DNA of 64,000 nucleotides from Mesorhizobium sangaii (GTDB lineage: Bacteria > Pseudomonadota > Alphaproteobacteria > Rhizobiales > Rhizobiaceae), in NCBI RefSeq assembly GCF_014207355.1, contig NZ_JACHEF010000005.1, forward strand, positions 62,001 through 126,000, written 5' to 3'. A program made the position numbers and the translations under genes. Below the pieces are notes generated by a model, which did not search any database, was not told the DNA's origin, and saw nothing but the letters and a program-made list of their open reading frames with translations. This document shows positions 45,491 to 53,832 of the stretch, one piece after another; the first letter of the stretch is position 1; each line of letters begins with the position of its first letter.

Positions 45491-46552
45491 TCACGACGCC
45501 TTCGCTTCCGCCGGAACACCGATCAGGCGCGCATAGGCGGCCAAATAGTCGCCGGCCATTCTTCTGGCGGAAAACCGCTTTTCGAAGACGCCCCTCACCT
45601 TTCGCCTGTCGAGCTTCAGTAAGTCCGGCACCGCGGCGACCGCGCCATCCATCGAATCCGCGATAAAGCCGGTCACACCTTGATCGATGATCTCGGGCAG
45701 CGCGCCGCAATTCCAGGCGATCACCGGCGTGCCGCAGGCCATTGCCTCGATGGCGGCAAGGCCGAACGGCTCCGGCCAGTCGATCGGGAACAGCAGGCCC
45801 GCCGCGTTGCCGAGAAATTCCGCCTTTTGGTCCTCCTCGATTTCGCCGACATAGTCGATGCGATCGCCGTCGATGAAAGGCTCGACCACTTCGTGGAAAT
45901 AGGCTCGGTCGTCGTCGCCGATCTTGGCCGCGAGCTTCAGCTTGAGCCCCGAGCGCAAGGCGATCTCGATGGCGCGATCCGGGCGCTTGTCGCGTGACAA
46001 CCGGCCGAGGAAGGCAAGATAGGGTTCTTGCGCCTTGGTCTCGAACGTCGGTTCGTAGATACCGGTGGGCAGTCCGTGGTGGATCGTTGCCAGCCAGTTG
46101 GCCCCGGCAAGGCCTGTCTTCTGGCTGTGCGAAATGGAAATCATCGGAAAGCGCGGGAAACGCTCATATGCCGGCGCCAGGTCGACATAGTCCAGCCTGC
46201 CATGCGGCGTCGTCACCGTCCGCTCCGCGATGTCCTCGAAGAAGGAAAAGTGCAGGAAGTGGCTGAGATGGAAGTGGATGACGTCAAACTCTTGCGCCCG
46301 TTTCCGCACCTCGGCAAGCATCGAAAGATGCGCCGCGATCTCGGATTTGAGCGCACGCGGATCAAGGCGAAGCGCGCATTCCCGGCCGGCGACCAGCTTT
46401 GCGGAGGTCTGGCTGTCGCCACTGGCAAACAGCGTCACCTCATGGCCAAGGTCCACCAGCGCTTCGGTCAGGTACGAGACGATGCGTTCGGTGCCGCCAT
46501 AAAGCCTGGGCGGCACCGATTCATAGAGCGGCGCGACATGGGCAATTTTCAT
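45491..46552 (-). CDS. family 4 glycosyltransferase
   Basis: The 353-residue GT-B enzyme begins MKIAHVAPLYESVPPRLYGGTER and ends with the nucleotide-sugar motif PEPFGLAAIEAMACGTPVIA (E-x7-E, about 262-281). FLGRLSRDKRPDRAIEIA is the family's donor-domain entry. First gene of the trehalose/alpha-glucan operon; the same gene order is common in rhizobia. Its acceptor could be an alpha-glucan or a glycolipid. Confidence 0.87.
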   Translation of the reverse strand: MKIAHVAPLYESVPPRLYGGTERIVSYLTEALVDLGHEVTLFASGDSQTSAKLVAGRECALRLDPRALKSEIAAHLSMLAEVRKRAQEFDVIHFHLSHFLHFSFFEDIAERTVTTPHGRLDYVDLAPAYERFPRFPMISISHSQKTGLAGANWLATIHHGLPTGIYEPTFETKAQEPYLAFLGRLSRDKRPDRAIEIALRSGLKLKLAAKIGDDDRAYFHEVVEPFIDGDRIDYVGEIEEDQKAEFLGNAAGLLFPIDWPEPFGLAAIEAMACGTPVIAWNCGALPEIIDQGVTGFIADSMDGAVAAVPDLLKLDRRKVRGVFEKRFSARRMAGDYLAAYARLIGVPAEAKAS

Positions 46553-46687
46553 ATTTCATCCCGGGATGCTCGGCATATAGGTGCCAAATGCATCAACGGC
46601 TCGATTGGTTCCGATTTAAGATCGATGCCGTCGGAGGCGACGAGAGGCTGCGGGTCGAATGCCATGCTACGCAAGCAGTGGCTGCGA

Positions 46688-47590
46688 TCACATGAAACCA
46701 GGATTGCGGGGCAGATACTGAGACCAATCGCCAAGATCCCGCGTCGACATCAGAACCATGGGAAGCGTGATGCGCATCCCATGCTCGACGGCGGTGCTCA
46801 GAGCTGTTTGCGTTGTGCCAGGCAAAAACGCCGACACCTGCGAAGAACCAATCTCCGCGGCGAGATTCAGTGCCGTCCTGAAGGCAGCGTCAAGCTGATC
46901 GGGCTGCGTGACCGCAAGTGGCCCGATGTGGCCGTTGGTGCCTATGTAGACGTAGTCGACGCAGTCCTCCCCGGCATAGAGAACGACACCCCTGGTCTGC
47001 TCGTCGTTGATCAAATACCGATGGTGCTTTTCGCGCGATACGCCCAAGGCTCGGTTGTCAATGCGGGCAAGGCTATGCATGTGCAAAGCTGTTTCCTTCA
47101 GAGGCACGCTGCGGAACGGCCCGGCCTTCAATCGACCTTTCAAGACATCCTGGGCGACGCTGAGATTGTAGATCGGAAATCGCGGGAACAGTCCGTGCCT
47201 GATGTAGAGACCTTGCGACACGGTGTTGAAGCTGAAGGTGATCAACGCCTTGCTGGTCGCTCCCGATTGCCGCGCATGCTCCAGAGTTCGTTTCAGCAGT
47301 CCGTTGCCGATCCCGCTGCCCTTATGTCCGGTAGACACGAACAGCTGCGCGAGAAACCACAAATCGCCGCAGACCCAACTGCAGGCAAAGCCGAGCATTT
47401 CACCGGCGTCTTCCGCCACCCACAAGCCAGCAGCGTCATCGTTCAAGGAAAACAGTTGAAAATTGGTCGGGCGCGGCACAGCCATGGGGCCAAAGCCATG
47501 GCGCTCGGTCAAATCGTTGATGCTGGCAACGACAAGCTCGTCAGCTCGTTTCAGATCTTGCGCGTTGGCAGGTCGATAGACGACTGACAT
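46688..47590 (-). CDS. GNAT family N-acetyltransferase, two-domain
   Basis: The 300-residue protein has an N-terminal GNAT domain (about 5-155) with the acyl-CoA loop FVSTGHKGSGIGNGLLKR (about 87-104) and a second GNAT-like half (about 175-300) without a clear CoA loop. ATG 47590 follows AAGGAG. The substrate is unknown. It stands alone, with about 130 bases on each side that hold nothing I recognise. Confidence 0.8.
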   Translation of the reverse strand: MSVVYRPANAQDLKRADELVVASINDLTERHGFGPMAVPRPTNFQLFSLNDDAAGLWVAEDAGEMLGFACSWVCGDLWFLAQLFVSTGHKGSGIGNGLLKRTLEHARQSGATSKALITFSFNTVSQGLYIRHGLFPRFPIYNLSVAQDVLKGRLKAGPFRSVPLKETALHMHSLARIDNRALGVSREKHHRYLINDEQTRGVVLYAGEDCVDYVYIGTNGHIGPLAVTQPDQLDAAFRTALNLAAEIGSSQVSAFLPGTTQTALSTAVEHGMRITLPMVLMSTRDLGDWSQYLPRNPGFM

Positions 47591-47721
47591 GGCCACTCCT
47601 TGACAAGAAGCCGCCGGCGCAGGTTAGAGCGTCCAGTGCCGAAGTCAAACAGCGCCGCCGCCTGCCATCCTCGTGATCCCTCGATCGTCCGCGCGGAAAA
47701 CCCGATCGGCTTGCTCTTCGC

Positions 47722-48099
47722 CTAAACAGACTGCGCGATCAGCGTCAGAAAACCACCGCCCAGTGCGACATTGCCGACGAAGCCGTTGATGCGTGACGCC
47801 CGATCCGGGCCCTGATGATCCCAGAAATTGTGGAACATCGGCGTGGCGACGATCAGGAACAGCACCAGCACCGTAGAGGCAATTGCCATCCGGAGGCCTG
47901 CTATCACCAAGGTGCCGGCAATGATCTGCAGGACAATGCCGGCCCATAGCGCCGACCGCGCCTGCGGCACGCCGCGCGCGGCCATCAGCTGGGTCAGGAA
48001 GGCCGCGTTCTGGATGTTGCGCAGGCCGGCGCAGACGAAGGCGCCGCCGAGCAACAAACGGCCGACAAACAACAAGGTCGAAGGCAAATCGACAGGCAT
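47722..48099 (-). CDS. DoxX family membrane protein
   Basis: The 125-residue protein has four transmembrane helices typical of DoxX (LLLGGAFVCAGLRNI and LVIAGLRMAIASTVLVLFLI). ATG 48099 follows AGGGAGAGC; longer readings add polar sequence. It is third in a unit of Rrf2 regulator, AhpD-like protein and DoxX, a combination that points to redox or thiol stress. No terminator recognised after it. Confidence 0.78.
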   Translation of the reverse strand: MPVDLPSTLLFVGRLLLGGAFVCAGLRNIQNAAFLTQLMAARGVPQARSALWAGIVLQIIAGTLVIAGLRMAIASTVLVLFLIVATPMFHNFWDHQGPDRASRINGFVGNVALGGGFLTLIAQSV

Positions 48100-48168
48100 C
48101 AAGCTCTCCCTTTCAAAAACAGTTGGAGCGCAGCCTCCTCGACGGCGCTCCAAGACAAAACCTGTCAA

Positions 48169-48627
48169 TCAGGCAGCTTTGACCGTCGCCACTGGATGGA
48201 TGGCGTGGAACGGGATGCACAGCCGGTTCCAGGTGTTGATCATGCCGAGCGCGACCGACAACTTGACCAGTTCCTCTTCCGAAAAATGCTCGAGCGTCTT
48301 GGCATAGAGTTCGTCCGACACGCCGTTGTCAGCGATCAGCGTGACGGCCTCGGTCCAGGCGAAGGCGGCGCGCTCACGCTCCGAAAACAGCGGCGATTCC
48401 TTCCAGGCCGAAACCAGATAGAGCCGTTGCTCGGTCTCGCCGTCGCGCCTGGCCTCGCGGCTGTGCATCTCGACGCAAAACGAGCAGCCGTTGATCTGCG
48501 ATGCCCTGAGTTTGATCAGGTGCAGCAGGCTCACCTCGAGCCCGCATTCGTCGACCGCCTTGTTGAGCGCCGACACCGCCTTCATGATCTCCGGCGCCTT
48601 GGCGAAAAATTGCAGCCTCTGTTTCAT
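48169..48627 (-). CDS. carboxymuconolactone decarboxylase/AhpD-like protein
   Basis: The 152-residue protein has the AhpD active-site motif NGCSFCVEMHSREAR (Cys-x2-Cys-x3-His, about 50-64), as in peroxidase-associated disulphide reductases. It likely reduces alkyl hydroperoxides or a partner thiol in the cytoplasm. It follows the Rrf2 gene by 11 bases and precedes DoxX, so all three are probably co-transcribed. Confidence 0.88.
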   Translation of the reverse strand: MKQRLQFFAKAPEIMKAVSALNKAVDECGLEVSLLHLIKLRASQINGCSFCVEMHSREARRDGETEQRLYLVSAWKESPLFSERERAAFAWTEAVTLIADNGVSDELYAKTLEHFSEEELVKLSVALGMINTWNRLCIPFHAIHPVATVKAA

Positions 48628-48638
48628 CTTGATGTCCT

Positions 48639-49157
48639 TTACGCTTGCTTGGATGAACTAGATTTCTGCGGCCGCTGATGGCGCGCCACGAAGGCGCAGC
48701 CGGCAGCAACCGAACGCGGATCGGCATCGGTCACGTATTCCGCCACGATGTCGGACAGCTTTGCCTCGGCGAGTGCGGTGCGGTAGGCCTTCTCGGCCTT
48801 CAGCATCGCGGTATTGATGCCGCAGGGTTTGACATAGGCTGAGACATCAAGCCTGGCCGCGCCGTTGCGGCGGATTTCGCCGCAACGGAAGGCCGGTTCA
48901 CGCCCTTCGACCGCCAGCACGATATCGAGCAAGGTTATGCGCTCGGCTGGCCTCGCCAGCCGGTAGCCGCCGGCCGGTCCCGGCACCGATTCCAGGATGA
49001 GCGCCGCGCTCAGCATGTTGAGATGCTTCAGGAGATAGCTCGGCGACAGGCCAAAGGCCTCCGCCAGCGCGGCGCCCGGCATGGTCGCTTCGCCCTCGAC
49101 GCCGGCCAGCATTGCGGCGCAGTGGATGGCCGCCTCGACGCCCTCGCCCAGCTTCAT
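48639..49157 (-). CDS. Rrf2 family transcriptional regulator
   Basis: The 172-residue regulator has the Rrf2 winged helix (about 5-75; AFGLSPSYLLKHLNMLSAALIL) followed by a variable half with only two cysteines (CGE and PCG, about 93 and 112). Rrf2 proteins usually hold an Fe-S cluster on three cysteines, so cluster binding is uncertain here. A dyad TTATCGTGGATAA lies 30 bases upstream of the ATG and is a likely autoregulatory site. ATG 49157 follows GGAGA. Confidence 0.87.
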   Translation of the reverse strand: MKLGEGVEAAIHCAAMLAGVEGEATMPGAALAEAFGLSPSYLLKHLNMLSAALILESVPGPAGGYRLARPAERITLLDIVLAVEGREPAFRCGEIRRNGAARLDVSAYVKPCGINTAMLKAEKAYRTALAEAKLSDIVAEYVTDADPRSVAAGCAFVARHQRPQKSSSSKQA

Positions 49158-49186
49158 TGTGTTGATCTCCAATTCATGGATATTTT

Positions 49187-49199
49187 TTATCGTGGATAA
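49187..49199. promoter_or_regulatory. TTATC-GTG-GATAA dyad, probable Rrf2 operator
   Basis: Two perfect 5-base arms around three bases, directly upstream of the Rrf2-AhpD-DoxX unit in an AT-rich stretch. Position fits autorepression. Confidence 0.4.
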
Positions 49200-49220
49200 G
49201 TTTTATCTGCAATAGGAAAA

Positions 49221-49252
49221 TGAAAAACGGCGCCCGAAGGCGCCGCTTTTTT
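49221..49252 (-). terminator. bidirectional intrinsic terminator after preA
   Basis: CGGCGCC and GGCGCCG form a 7-bp stem around the tetraloop CGAA, with A-runs on the left and T-runs on the right. On the minus strand it lies about 17 bases past the preA stop and ends in TTTTT. Confidence 0.8.
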
Positions 49253-49268
49253 CGACGAATGGCTGCCC

Positions 49269-50582
49269 CTACTCCGCGGCCACCTTGGCCATCGGGTTGT
49301 TCGGATGCGTCGTCCAGTTGGCATAGATCGGCGACACCGGCTTGCCGGTGCGTTGGTCCATCGCGCCTGCCGCGAGCGGCTCCATGGTGATGCAATTCTC
49401 GACCGGACAGACGTTGACGCACAGATTGCAGCCGACGCACTCGGCTTCGATCACCTCGAAATGCCGCTTGCCGTCGACCATGCTGGTGATCGCCTGGTGC
49501 GAAGTGTCCTCGCAGGCAATGTGGCAGCGGCCGCATTTGATGCAGGCGTCCTGGTCGATACGGGCCTTGGCGACATAATTGAGGTTGAGGTACTGCCAGT
49601 CGGTGACGTTGGGCGTGGCGCGGCCGACGATGTCGTCGAGCGAAGCATGGCCCTTCTCGTCCATCCAGTTTTCCAGACCGGCGATCATCTCCTGCACGAT
49701 CTTGAAGCCGTAGGTCATCACCGCCGTGCAGACCTGCACATTACCGGCGCCGAGCGCCATGAACTCGGCCGCGTCACGCCAGGTGGTGATGCCGCCGATG
49801 CCGGAGATCGGCAAGCCGTGGGTTTCGGGATCGCGCGCGATCTCGGCCACCATGTTCATGGCGATGGGCTTCACCGCCGGGCCGCAATAGCCGCCATGCG
49901 AACCCTTGCCGTCGATGGTCGGCTGCGGCGCGAAACTGTCGAGGTCGACGCCAGTGATAGAATTGATGGTGTTGATCAGCGACACCGCGTCGGTGCCGCC
50001 GGCAAGCGCGGCACGCGCGGGCTTGCGCACATCGGTGATGTTGGGCGTCAGCTTGGTGATGACAGGCATGCGGGTGTTGGCCTTGCACCAGCGCACCACC
50101 ATTTCGATGTATTCCGGCACCTGGCCGACGGCGGCACCCATGCCGCGTTCCGACATGCCGTGCGGGCAGCCGAAATTGAGCTCGATGCCGTCGGCCTCAG
50201 TCTCCTCGACCACCGGCAGGATCGCCTTCCAGCTCTCTTCGACGCACGGCACCATCAGCGAGACGACGATGGCGCGGTCGGGCCAGTCCTTCTTGACCTG
50301 CTTGATCTCGCGCAGATTGACCTGCAGATCGCGGTCGGTGATCAGCTCGATGTTGTTGAGGCCGAGCAATCGCCGGTCGGCGCCCCAGATCGCGCCGTAA
50401 CGCGGGCCGTTGACGTTGACCACCGGCGGGCCTTCCTCGCCAAGTGTCTTCCAGACAACGCCGCCCCAGCCGGCCTTGAAGGCGCGGATGACGTTGTAAG
50501 CCTTGTCGGTGGGCGGCGCCGAGGCCAGCCAGAACGGATTGGGCGATTTGATGCCGACGAAATTATTGCGGATGTCTGCCAT
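49269..50582 (-). CDS. preA: NAD-dependent dihydropyrimidine dehydrogenase subunit PreA
   Basis: The 437-residue subunit reduces uracil and thymine to dihydropyrimidines. The FMN barrel (about 1-320) has the DPD signature NFGCPHGMSERGMG and the loop GYCGPAVKPIA. A C-terminal ferredoxin region carries two CxxCxxCxxxC(P) clusters (CIKCGRCHIAC and CVGCNLCVNVC). The start follows AAAGGG. It is third in the operon, after preT and a methyltransferase gene, and a strong terminator follows. Confidence 0.95.
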   Translation of the reverse strand: MADIRNNFVGIKSPNPFWLASAPPTDKAYNVIRAFKAGWGGVVWKTLGEEGPPVVNVNGPRYGAIWGADRRLLGLNNIELITDRDLQVNLREIKQVKKDWPDRAIVVSLMVPCVEESWKAILPVVEETEADGIELNFGCPHGMSERGMGAAVGQVPEYIEMVVRWCKANTRMPVITKLTPNITDVRKPARAALAGGTDAVSLINTINSITGVDLDSFAPQPTIDGKGSHGGYCGPAVKPIAMNMVAEIARDPETHGLPISGIGGITTWRDAAEFMALGAGNVQVCTAVMTYGFKIVQEMIAGLENWMDEKGHASLDDIVGRATPNVTDWQYLNLNYVAKARIDQDACIKCGRCHIACEDTSHQAITSMVDGKRHFEVIEAECVGCNLCVNVCPVENCITMEPLAAGAMDQRTGKPVSPIYANWTTHPNNPMAKVAAE

Positions 50583-50594
50583 GACAGGTCCCTT

Positions 50595-51437
50595 TCAACC
50601 GAGACGAAGGAGCAGTTCGACGGGTGCAAGAATGCCGCCTTCAAGTGCGGCGGTGAGATTGGCGATCTTGGTGCGGGCGTCCTCGCCCATGACGAGGCCG
50701 ACGCCGGGCGGCGGCTTGCTGCCTTCCGCTTGCGCGGCTGCCAGGCGCTCACGCATCGCGGCAAAGAACTCGATGGCAAAGGCGCCGCGCGGCCGCTCGG
50801 CGATCACAGAGAACCCCGCAGCGACGGCCGCCGAGCGATAGTCGTCCGGGGTGGCTACGAAGGACATGGTTTCATCGGACGCCCATGGTAGCGGATAGGT
50901 CAGCGCGCCGTCCTTCAGCCGCATCACATCGTAGACGGCGAAAACGCCGCCCGGCCGCAGCACCCGGGCAGCCTCGCTCATCAGTCCCGGCTTGTCGGGG
51001 AGGTTCATGCCGACATGCAGGATGATCGCCGCATCGTAGCTGGCATCCGCGAATGGCATGTCCAGCGCACTGCCTTGCACGAACCGCGTCTTGCCCGCCA
51101 TGCCGGTTCGCTCGGACAGGCTGGCCGCGATATCGACATAGCTTTGCGTGAGGTCGATGCCGGTAACATCGGCGCCAACATTGTTGGCCACAAAGCGGGC
51201 CGGCCCTCCGACGCCCGACCCGATGTCGAGAAGCATTGTCCCCGGCTTCAGCCCCATCTGCCCGACGAGTGCCTTGGTCGCGGCAACGCCGCCAATGTGA
51301 AATTCGTCGACCGCTTCGAGATCGCTTGCACGCAGATTGGCAACGTCCGCGCCGCTATCGGCGAGCGCGGCAATGATCCGCTCCTCCAGGCCCGATATGT
51401 CGTAGTGACGGGCGATGCCCGGTTCCACCGTGGCCAT
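50595..51437 (-). CDS. class I SAM-dependent methyltransferase inserted between preT and preA
   Basis: The 280-residue protein has a SAM-binding core (about 60-190): motif I LLDIGSGVGGPARFV (about 69-83), DLTQSYV, GSALDMPFADASYD and VLRPGGVFAVYDV. HIGGVAATKALVGQMG is typical of sterol/tocopherol-type methyltransferase relatives. ATG 51437 lies 4 bases past the preT stop, preceded by AGGGATAGG, and preA follows after 12 bases, so it is truly inside the operon. Substrate unknown; no known pyrimidine pathway step needs it. Confidence 0.85.
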   Translation of the reverse strand: MATVEPGIARHYDISGLEERIIAALADSGADVANLRASDLEAVDEFHIGGVAATKALVGQMGLKPGTMLLDIGSGVGGPARFVANNVGADVTGIDLTQSYVDIAASLSERTGMAGKTRFVQGSALDMPFADASYDAAIILHVGMNLPDKPGLMSEAARVLRPGGVFAVYDVMRLKDGALTYPLPWASDETMSFVATPDDYRSAAVAAGFSVIAERPRGAFAIEFFAAMRERLAAAQAEGSKPPPGVGLVMGEDARTKIANLTAALEGGILAPVELLLRLG

Positions 51438-51441
51438 GATC

Positions 51442-52797
51442 CTATCCCTGAGCAAGACTCCTGTGGATGCTCTCCGCCGCGTCGCGGCCTTGCGCCACGG
51501 CCGAAACGGTGAGGTCGTCGCCGCCGAAGATGCAGTCGCCGCCGGCCCAGACCTTGGCGAGCGAGGTGCGCCCTTCCGCATCGACCTTGATGCGGCCGGC
51601 CTCGAGCTCGATCTCGGCACCGCTGCCGTTAAGCGCGGCCGGCACGAAACTCTGGCCGATCGCCTTGAACACCTGGTCGGCGACCAGTGTTAGCCTCTCG
51701 CCGGTGCCTGCAAGCTGTTCGCCGTTCATGGCGGTGTATTCGAGTTCGATGGCCGACACCTTGCCGCCTTCGGCAATCACCCGCTTCGGCTGCAGCCAGT
51801 GGCGGATGGTGACGCCGTTGGCCGCGGCCAGATCCTGTTCGAACCCGGAAGCGTTCATCTGCTCCTGGCCGCGCCGGTAGCAGATCGTTACTTCCTCGGC
51901 GCCGAGTAGCTTCGACTGCACCGCCGCGTCGATCGCCGTCATGCCGCCGCCGATGACGACGACGCGCCGGCCGACCGGCAGGCTGGCGAGATCACTGGCC
52001 TGGCGCAGTTCGGCAATGAACTCGACCGCATTGGTGACGCCGTCGGCATCCTCGCCATCGGCACGCAGCGCATTGACACCGCCAAGCCCCATGCCGAGGA
52101 ACACGGCATCGTAGTTGCGCATCAGGTCGGACAGCTGGTAGTCGCGGCCAAGTGCCTTGCCGTTCTGGATGTCGATGCCGCCGATGGCGGTGACGTAGTC
52201 GACTTCGGCCTGGGCGAAATTGTCGACGCTCTTGTAGGCGGCGATGCCGTATTCGTTGAGCCCGCCGGCCTTCGGTCGCGCTTCCAGGATGGTCACGTCA
52301 TGACCATGGCGGGCGAGCCGGTGTGCAGCGGCGAGGCCTGCCGGCCCTGCGCCGACCACGGCGACCGTCTTGCCGGTGGCAGTGGCGCGTTGGTAAAACT
52401 GCTTGTTCTCGCCCATCGCAACATCGGTGGCATAGCGCTGCAGGCGGCCGATCTGCACCGGCTTGCCTTCCGCCACCTCGCGCACGCAAACCTCCTCGCA
52501 CAGCGTCTCGGTCGGGCAGACCCGGGCGCACATGCCGCCCAGAATGTTCTGGTCGAAGATCGTCTTGGCAGAACCGATCGGATTACCGGTCGATATCTGG
52601 CGGATGAACAGCGGAATGTCGATCGAGGTCGGGCATGCATTCATGCACGGCGCGTCGTAGCAGAAATAGCAGCGGTCGGATTCGACCAGCGCCTCATGGT
52701 GATCGAGTGGCGGGTGCAGGTCGGAAAAATTATCCGCATACTGGTCGGCTTGGAGCCGGCCGCCGGCAATGCCTTCCTTGAACTGGCCTTCTGGCAT
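51442..52797 (-). CDS. preT: NAD-dependent dihydropyrimidine dehydrogenase subunit PreT
   Basis: The 451-residue flavoprotein passes electrons from NADH to PreA. Fe-S ligands cluster at the N-terminus (CYFCYDAPCMNACP and CARVCPTETLCEEVC), followed by the FAD motif GAGPAGLAAAHRLA (about 155) and the NADH motif VIGGGMTAID. ATG 52797 follows GGGGA. A RutR-type box lies about 50 bases upstream, so the preT-methyltransferase-preA operon should respond to pyrimidines with the hydA operon. Confidence 0.94.
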   Translation of the reverse strand: MPEGQFKEGIAGGRLQADQYADNFSDLHPPLDHHEALVESDRCYFCYDAPCMNACPTSIDIPLFIRQISTGNPIGSAKTIFDQNILGGMCARVCPTETLCEEVCVREVAEGKPVQIGRLQRYATDVAMGENKQFYQRATATGKTVAVVGAGPAGLAAAHRLARHGHDVTILEARPKAGGLNEYGIAAYKSVDNFAQAEVDYVTAIGGIDIQNGKALGRDYQLSDLMRNYDAVFLGMGLGGVNALRADGEDADGVTNAVEFIAELRQASDLASLPVGRRVVVIGGGMTAIDAAVQSKLLGAEEVTICYRRGQEQMNASGFEQDLAAANGVTIRHWLQPKRVIAEGGKVSAIELEYTAMNGEQLAGTGERLTLVADQVFKAIGQSFVPAALNGSGAEIELEAGRIKVDAEGRTSLAKVWAGGDCIFGGDDLTVSAVAQGRDAAESIHRSLAQG

Positions 52798-52846
52798 CGT
52801 CAGTTCCCCATGTTTTGTTTTGGGGAAGGCTAGCACGTTTTATTTT

Positions 52847-52862
52847 TTTATCAATTGGTCAA
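52847..52862. promoter_or_regulatory. RutR-type operator upstream of preT
   Basis: Read on the minus strand, TTGACCAATTGATAAA matches the consensus TTGACCAnnTGGTCAA at 12 of 14 defined positions. It overlaps a -35-like TTGACC in an AT-rich promoter region, where a bound repressor would block the operon. Confidence 0.68.
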
Positions 52863-52910
52863 TTTTCGGTGCAAAGCGCTGAAAAGGCTGGATAAAACAT
52901 GATTTTTCTA

Positions 52911-52944
52911 CTCATGTTATGGCGTTTCTCATGTTATGGCGTTT
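52911..52944. repeat. perfect 17-bp tandem duplication at the chaC 3' end
   Basis: CTCATGTTATGGCGTTT occurs twice back to back (52911-52927 and 52928-52944). The second copy ends inside the chaC stop codon. Identity is complete, so the duplication is recent or maintained. Confidence 0.9.
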
Positions 52945-53659
52945 AGAGTGCGAGCGAATGGCTGGGCTCGACAGCATGGCCATGGATAGCCCGCACCTCA
53001 TCCGCGACCAGCTCCTGCAACCGCCACAGATTGCGGTCGTGGATGCCGAACGCTTCGAGATGACTGACCGTATTGTAGAGATATTCGGCGCCGGATCCGA
53101 TGTGCCCGCAGGCTCTGGCCAGCACGCTCGCCACCTTGTCCAGCGGCTGCTTCAGCGACGTTCCCCTGCCCTTAACGCCGACCCAGAAGCCAAGCGCGCG
53201 CAGCGACCCTTGTGCCGTATGCACCGGCAGCCACCTGACCGTGTCGATACTTTCGTGGTCGCTGATCTCGCGCCGCAGCAGCCTTTCGATCTGGGCCGGT
53301 TTTTCGCCCTCCGGCAAGCGATAGATGACGCCATTGCACCGTCCACCCCGTTCGAGCGCCATCATCAGCCCCGGCTGCTCGGCGCTGCCGCGCCACCGCA
53401 CCATGTCGAGGCAGAAGGAGCGGTGCCAGCCAAAGGCCGTGGCGAGCCGCTGCTCGACCGACTCGAACTCCGGCTTCCAGATTAGCGATCCATAGGCGAA
53501 TACCCAAAGCGGCCCCTCGTCGGCTTCATCGGACAGCCGCAAGGCAAGAGGCCGGAAATCCTCGTCCTTCAACTCCGTCCAGCTCGGGTCAGGGCCAGGA
53601 TCGGCCTCCTCCCGATGGCACAGTGCGACAAGCTCAGGCGTGAGCGACATCCGGCGCAT
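52943..53659 (-). CDS. chaC: glutathione-specific gamma-glutamylcyclotransferase
   Basis: The 238-residue enzyme matches E. coli ChaC: WVFAYGSLIWKPEFE forms the substrate loop, then GWHRSFCLDMVRWRG, QPGLMMALERGG and a catalytic Glu in RREISDH. It splits glutathione to 5-oxoproline and Cys-Gly in the cytoplasm. A methionine nine bases downstream (53650) is an alternative start. It reads towards preT on the same strand, but the RutR box and promoter region between them suggest separate control. Confidence 0.88.
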   Translation of the reverse strand: MRRMSLTPELVALCHREEADPGPDPSWTELKDEDFRPLALRLSDEADEGPLWVFAYGSLIWKPEFESVEQRLATAFGWHRSFCLDMVRWRGSAEQPGLMMALERGGRCNGVIYRLPEGEKPAQIERLLRREISDHESIDTVRWLPVHTAQGSLRALGFWVGVKGRGTSLKQPLDKVASVLARACGHIGSGAEYLYNTVSHLEAFGIHDRNLWRLQELVADEVRAIHGHAVEPSHSLAL

Positions 53660-53832
53660 GAAACGACATCCCCTCTCCACCGCAGAGAAATCGAAAACCG
53701 CTCGGCGCGCAACCCGGCAACGCTTGTCATGAATAGACATTCTTGTTTGGGCGATTGTCGGATTTCCATCGTGAAGATCGTCCTAGGATGGATCGACCGA
53801 CGATCGTTGCATAACCAGTGAGGAGACCGACC

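Noticed and set aside
43618-45666. Long open frame antisense to the debranching enzyme gene
   Set aside because: Same cause: GC-rich third codon positions keep the complementary strand open. The product is rich in Arg, Gly and His without domains.
49305-50891. Long open frame antisense to preA
   Set aside because: preA has both ferredoxin clusters and the DPD signature; the antisense frame shows no family features.
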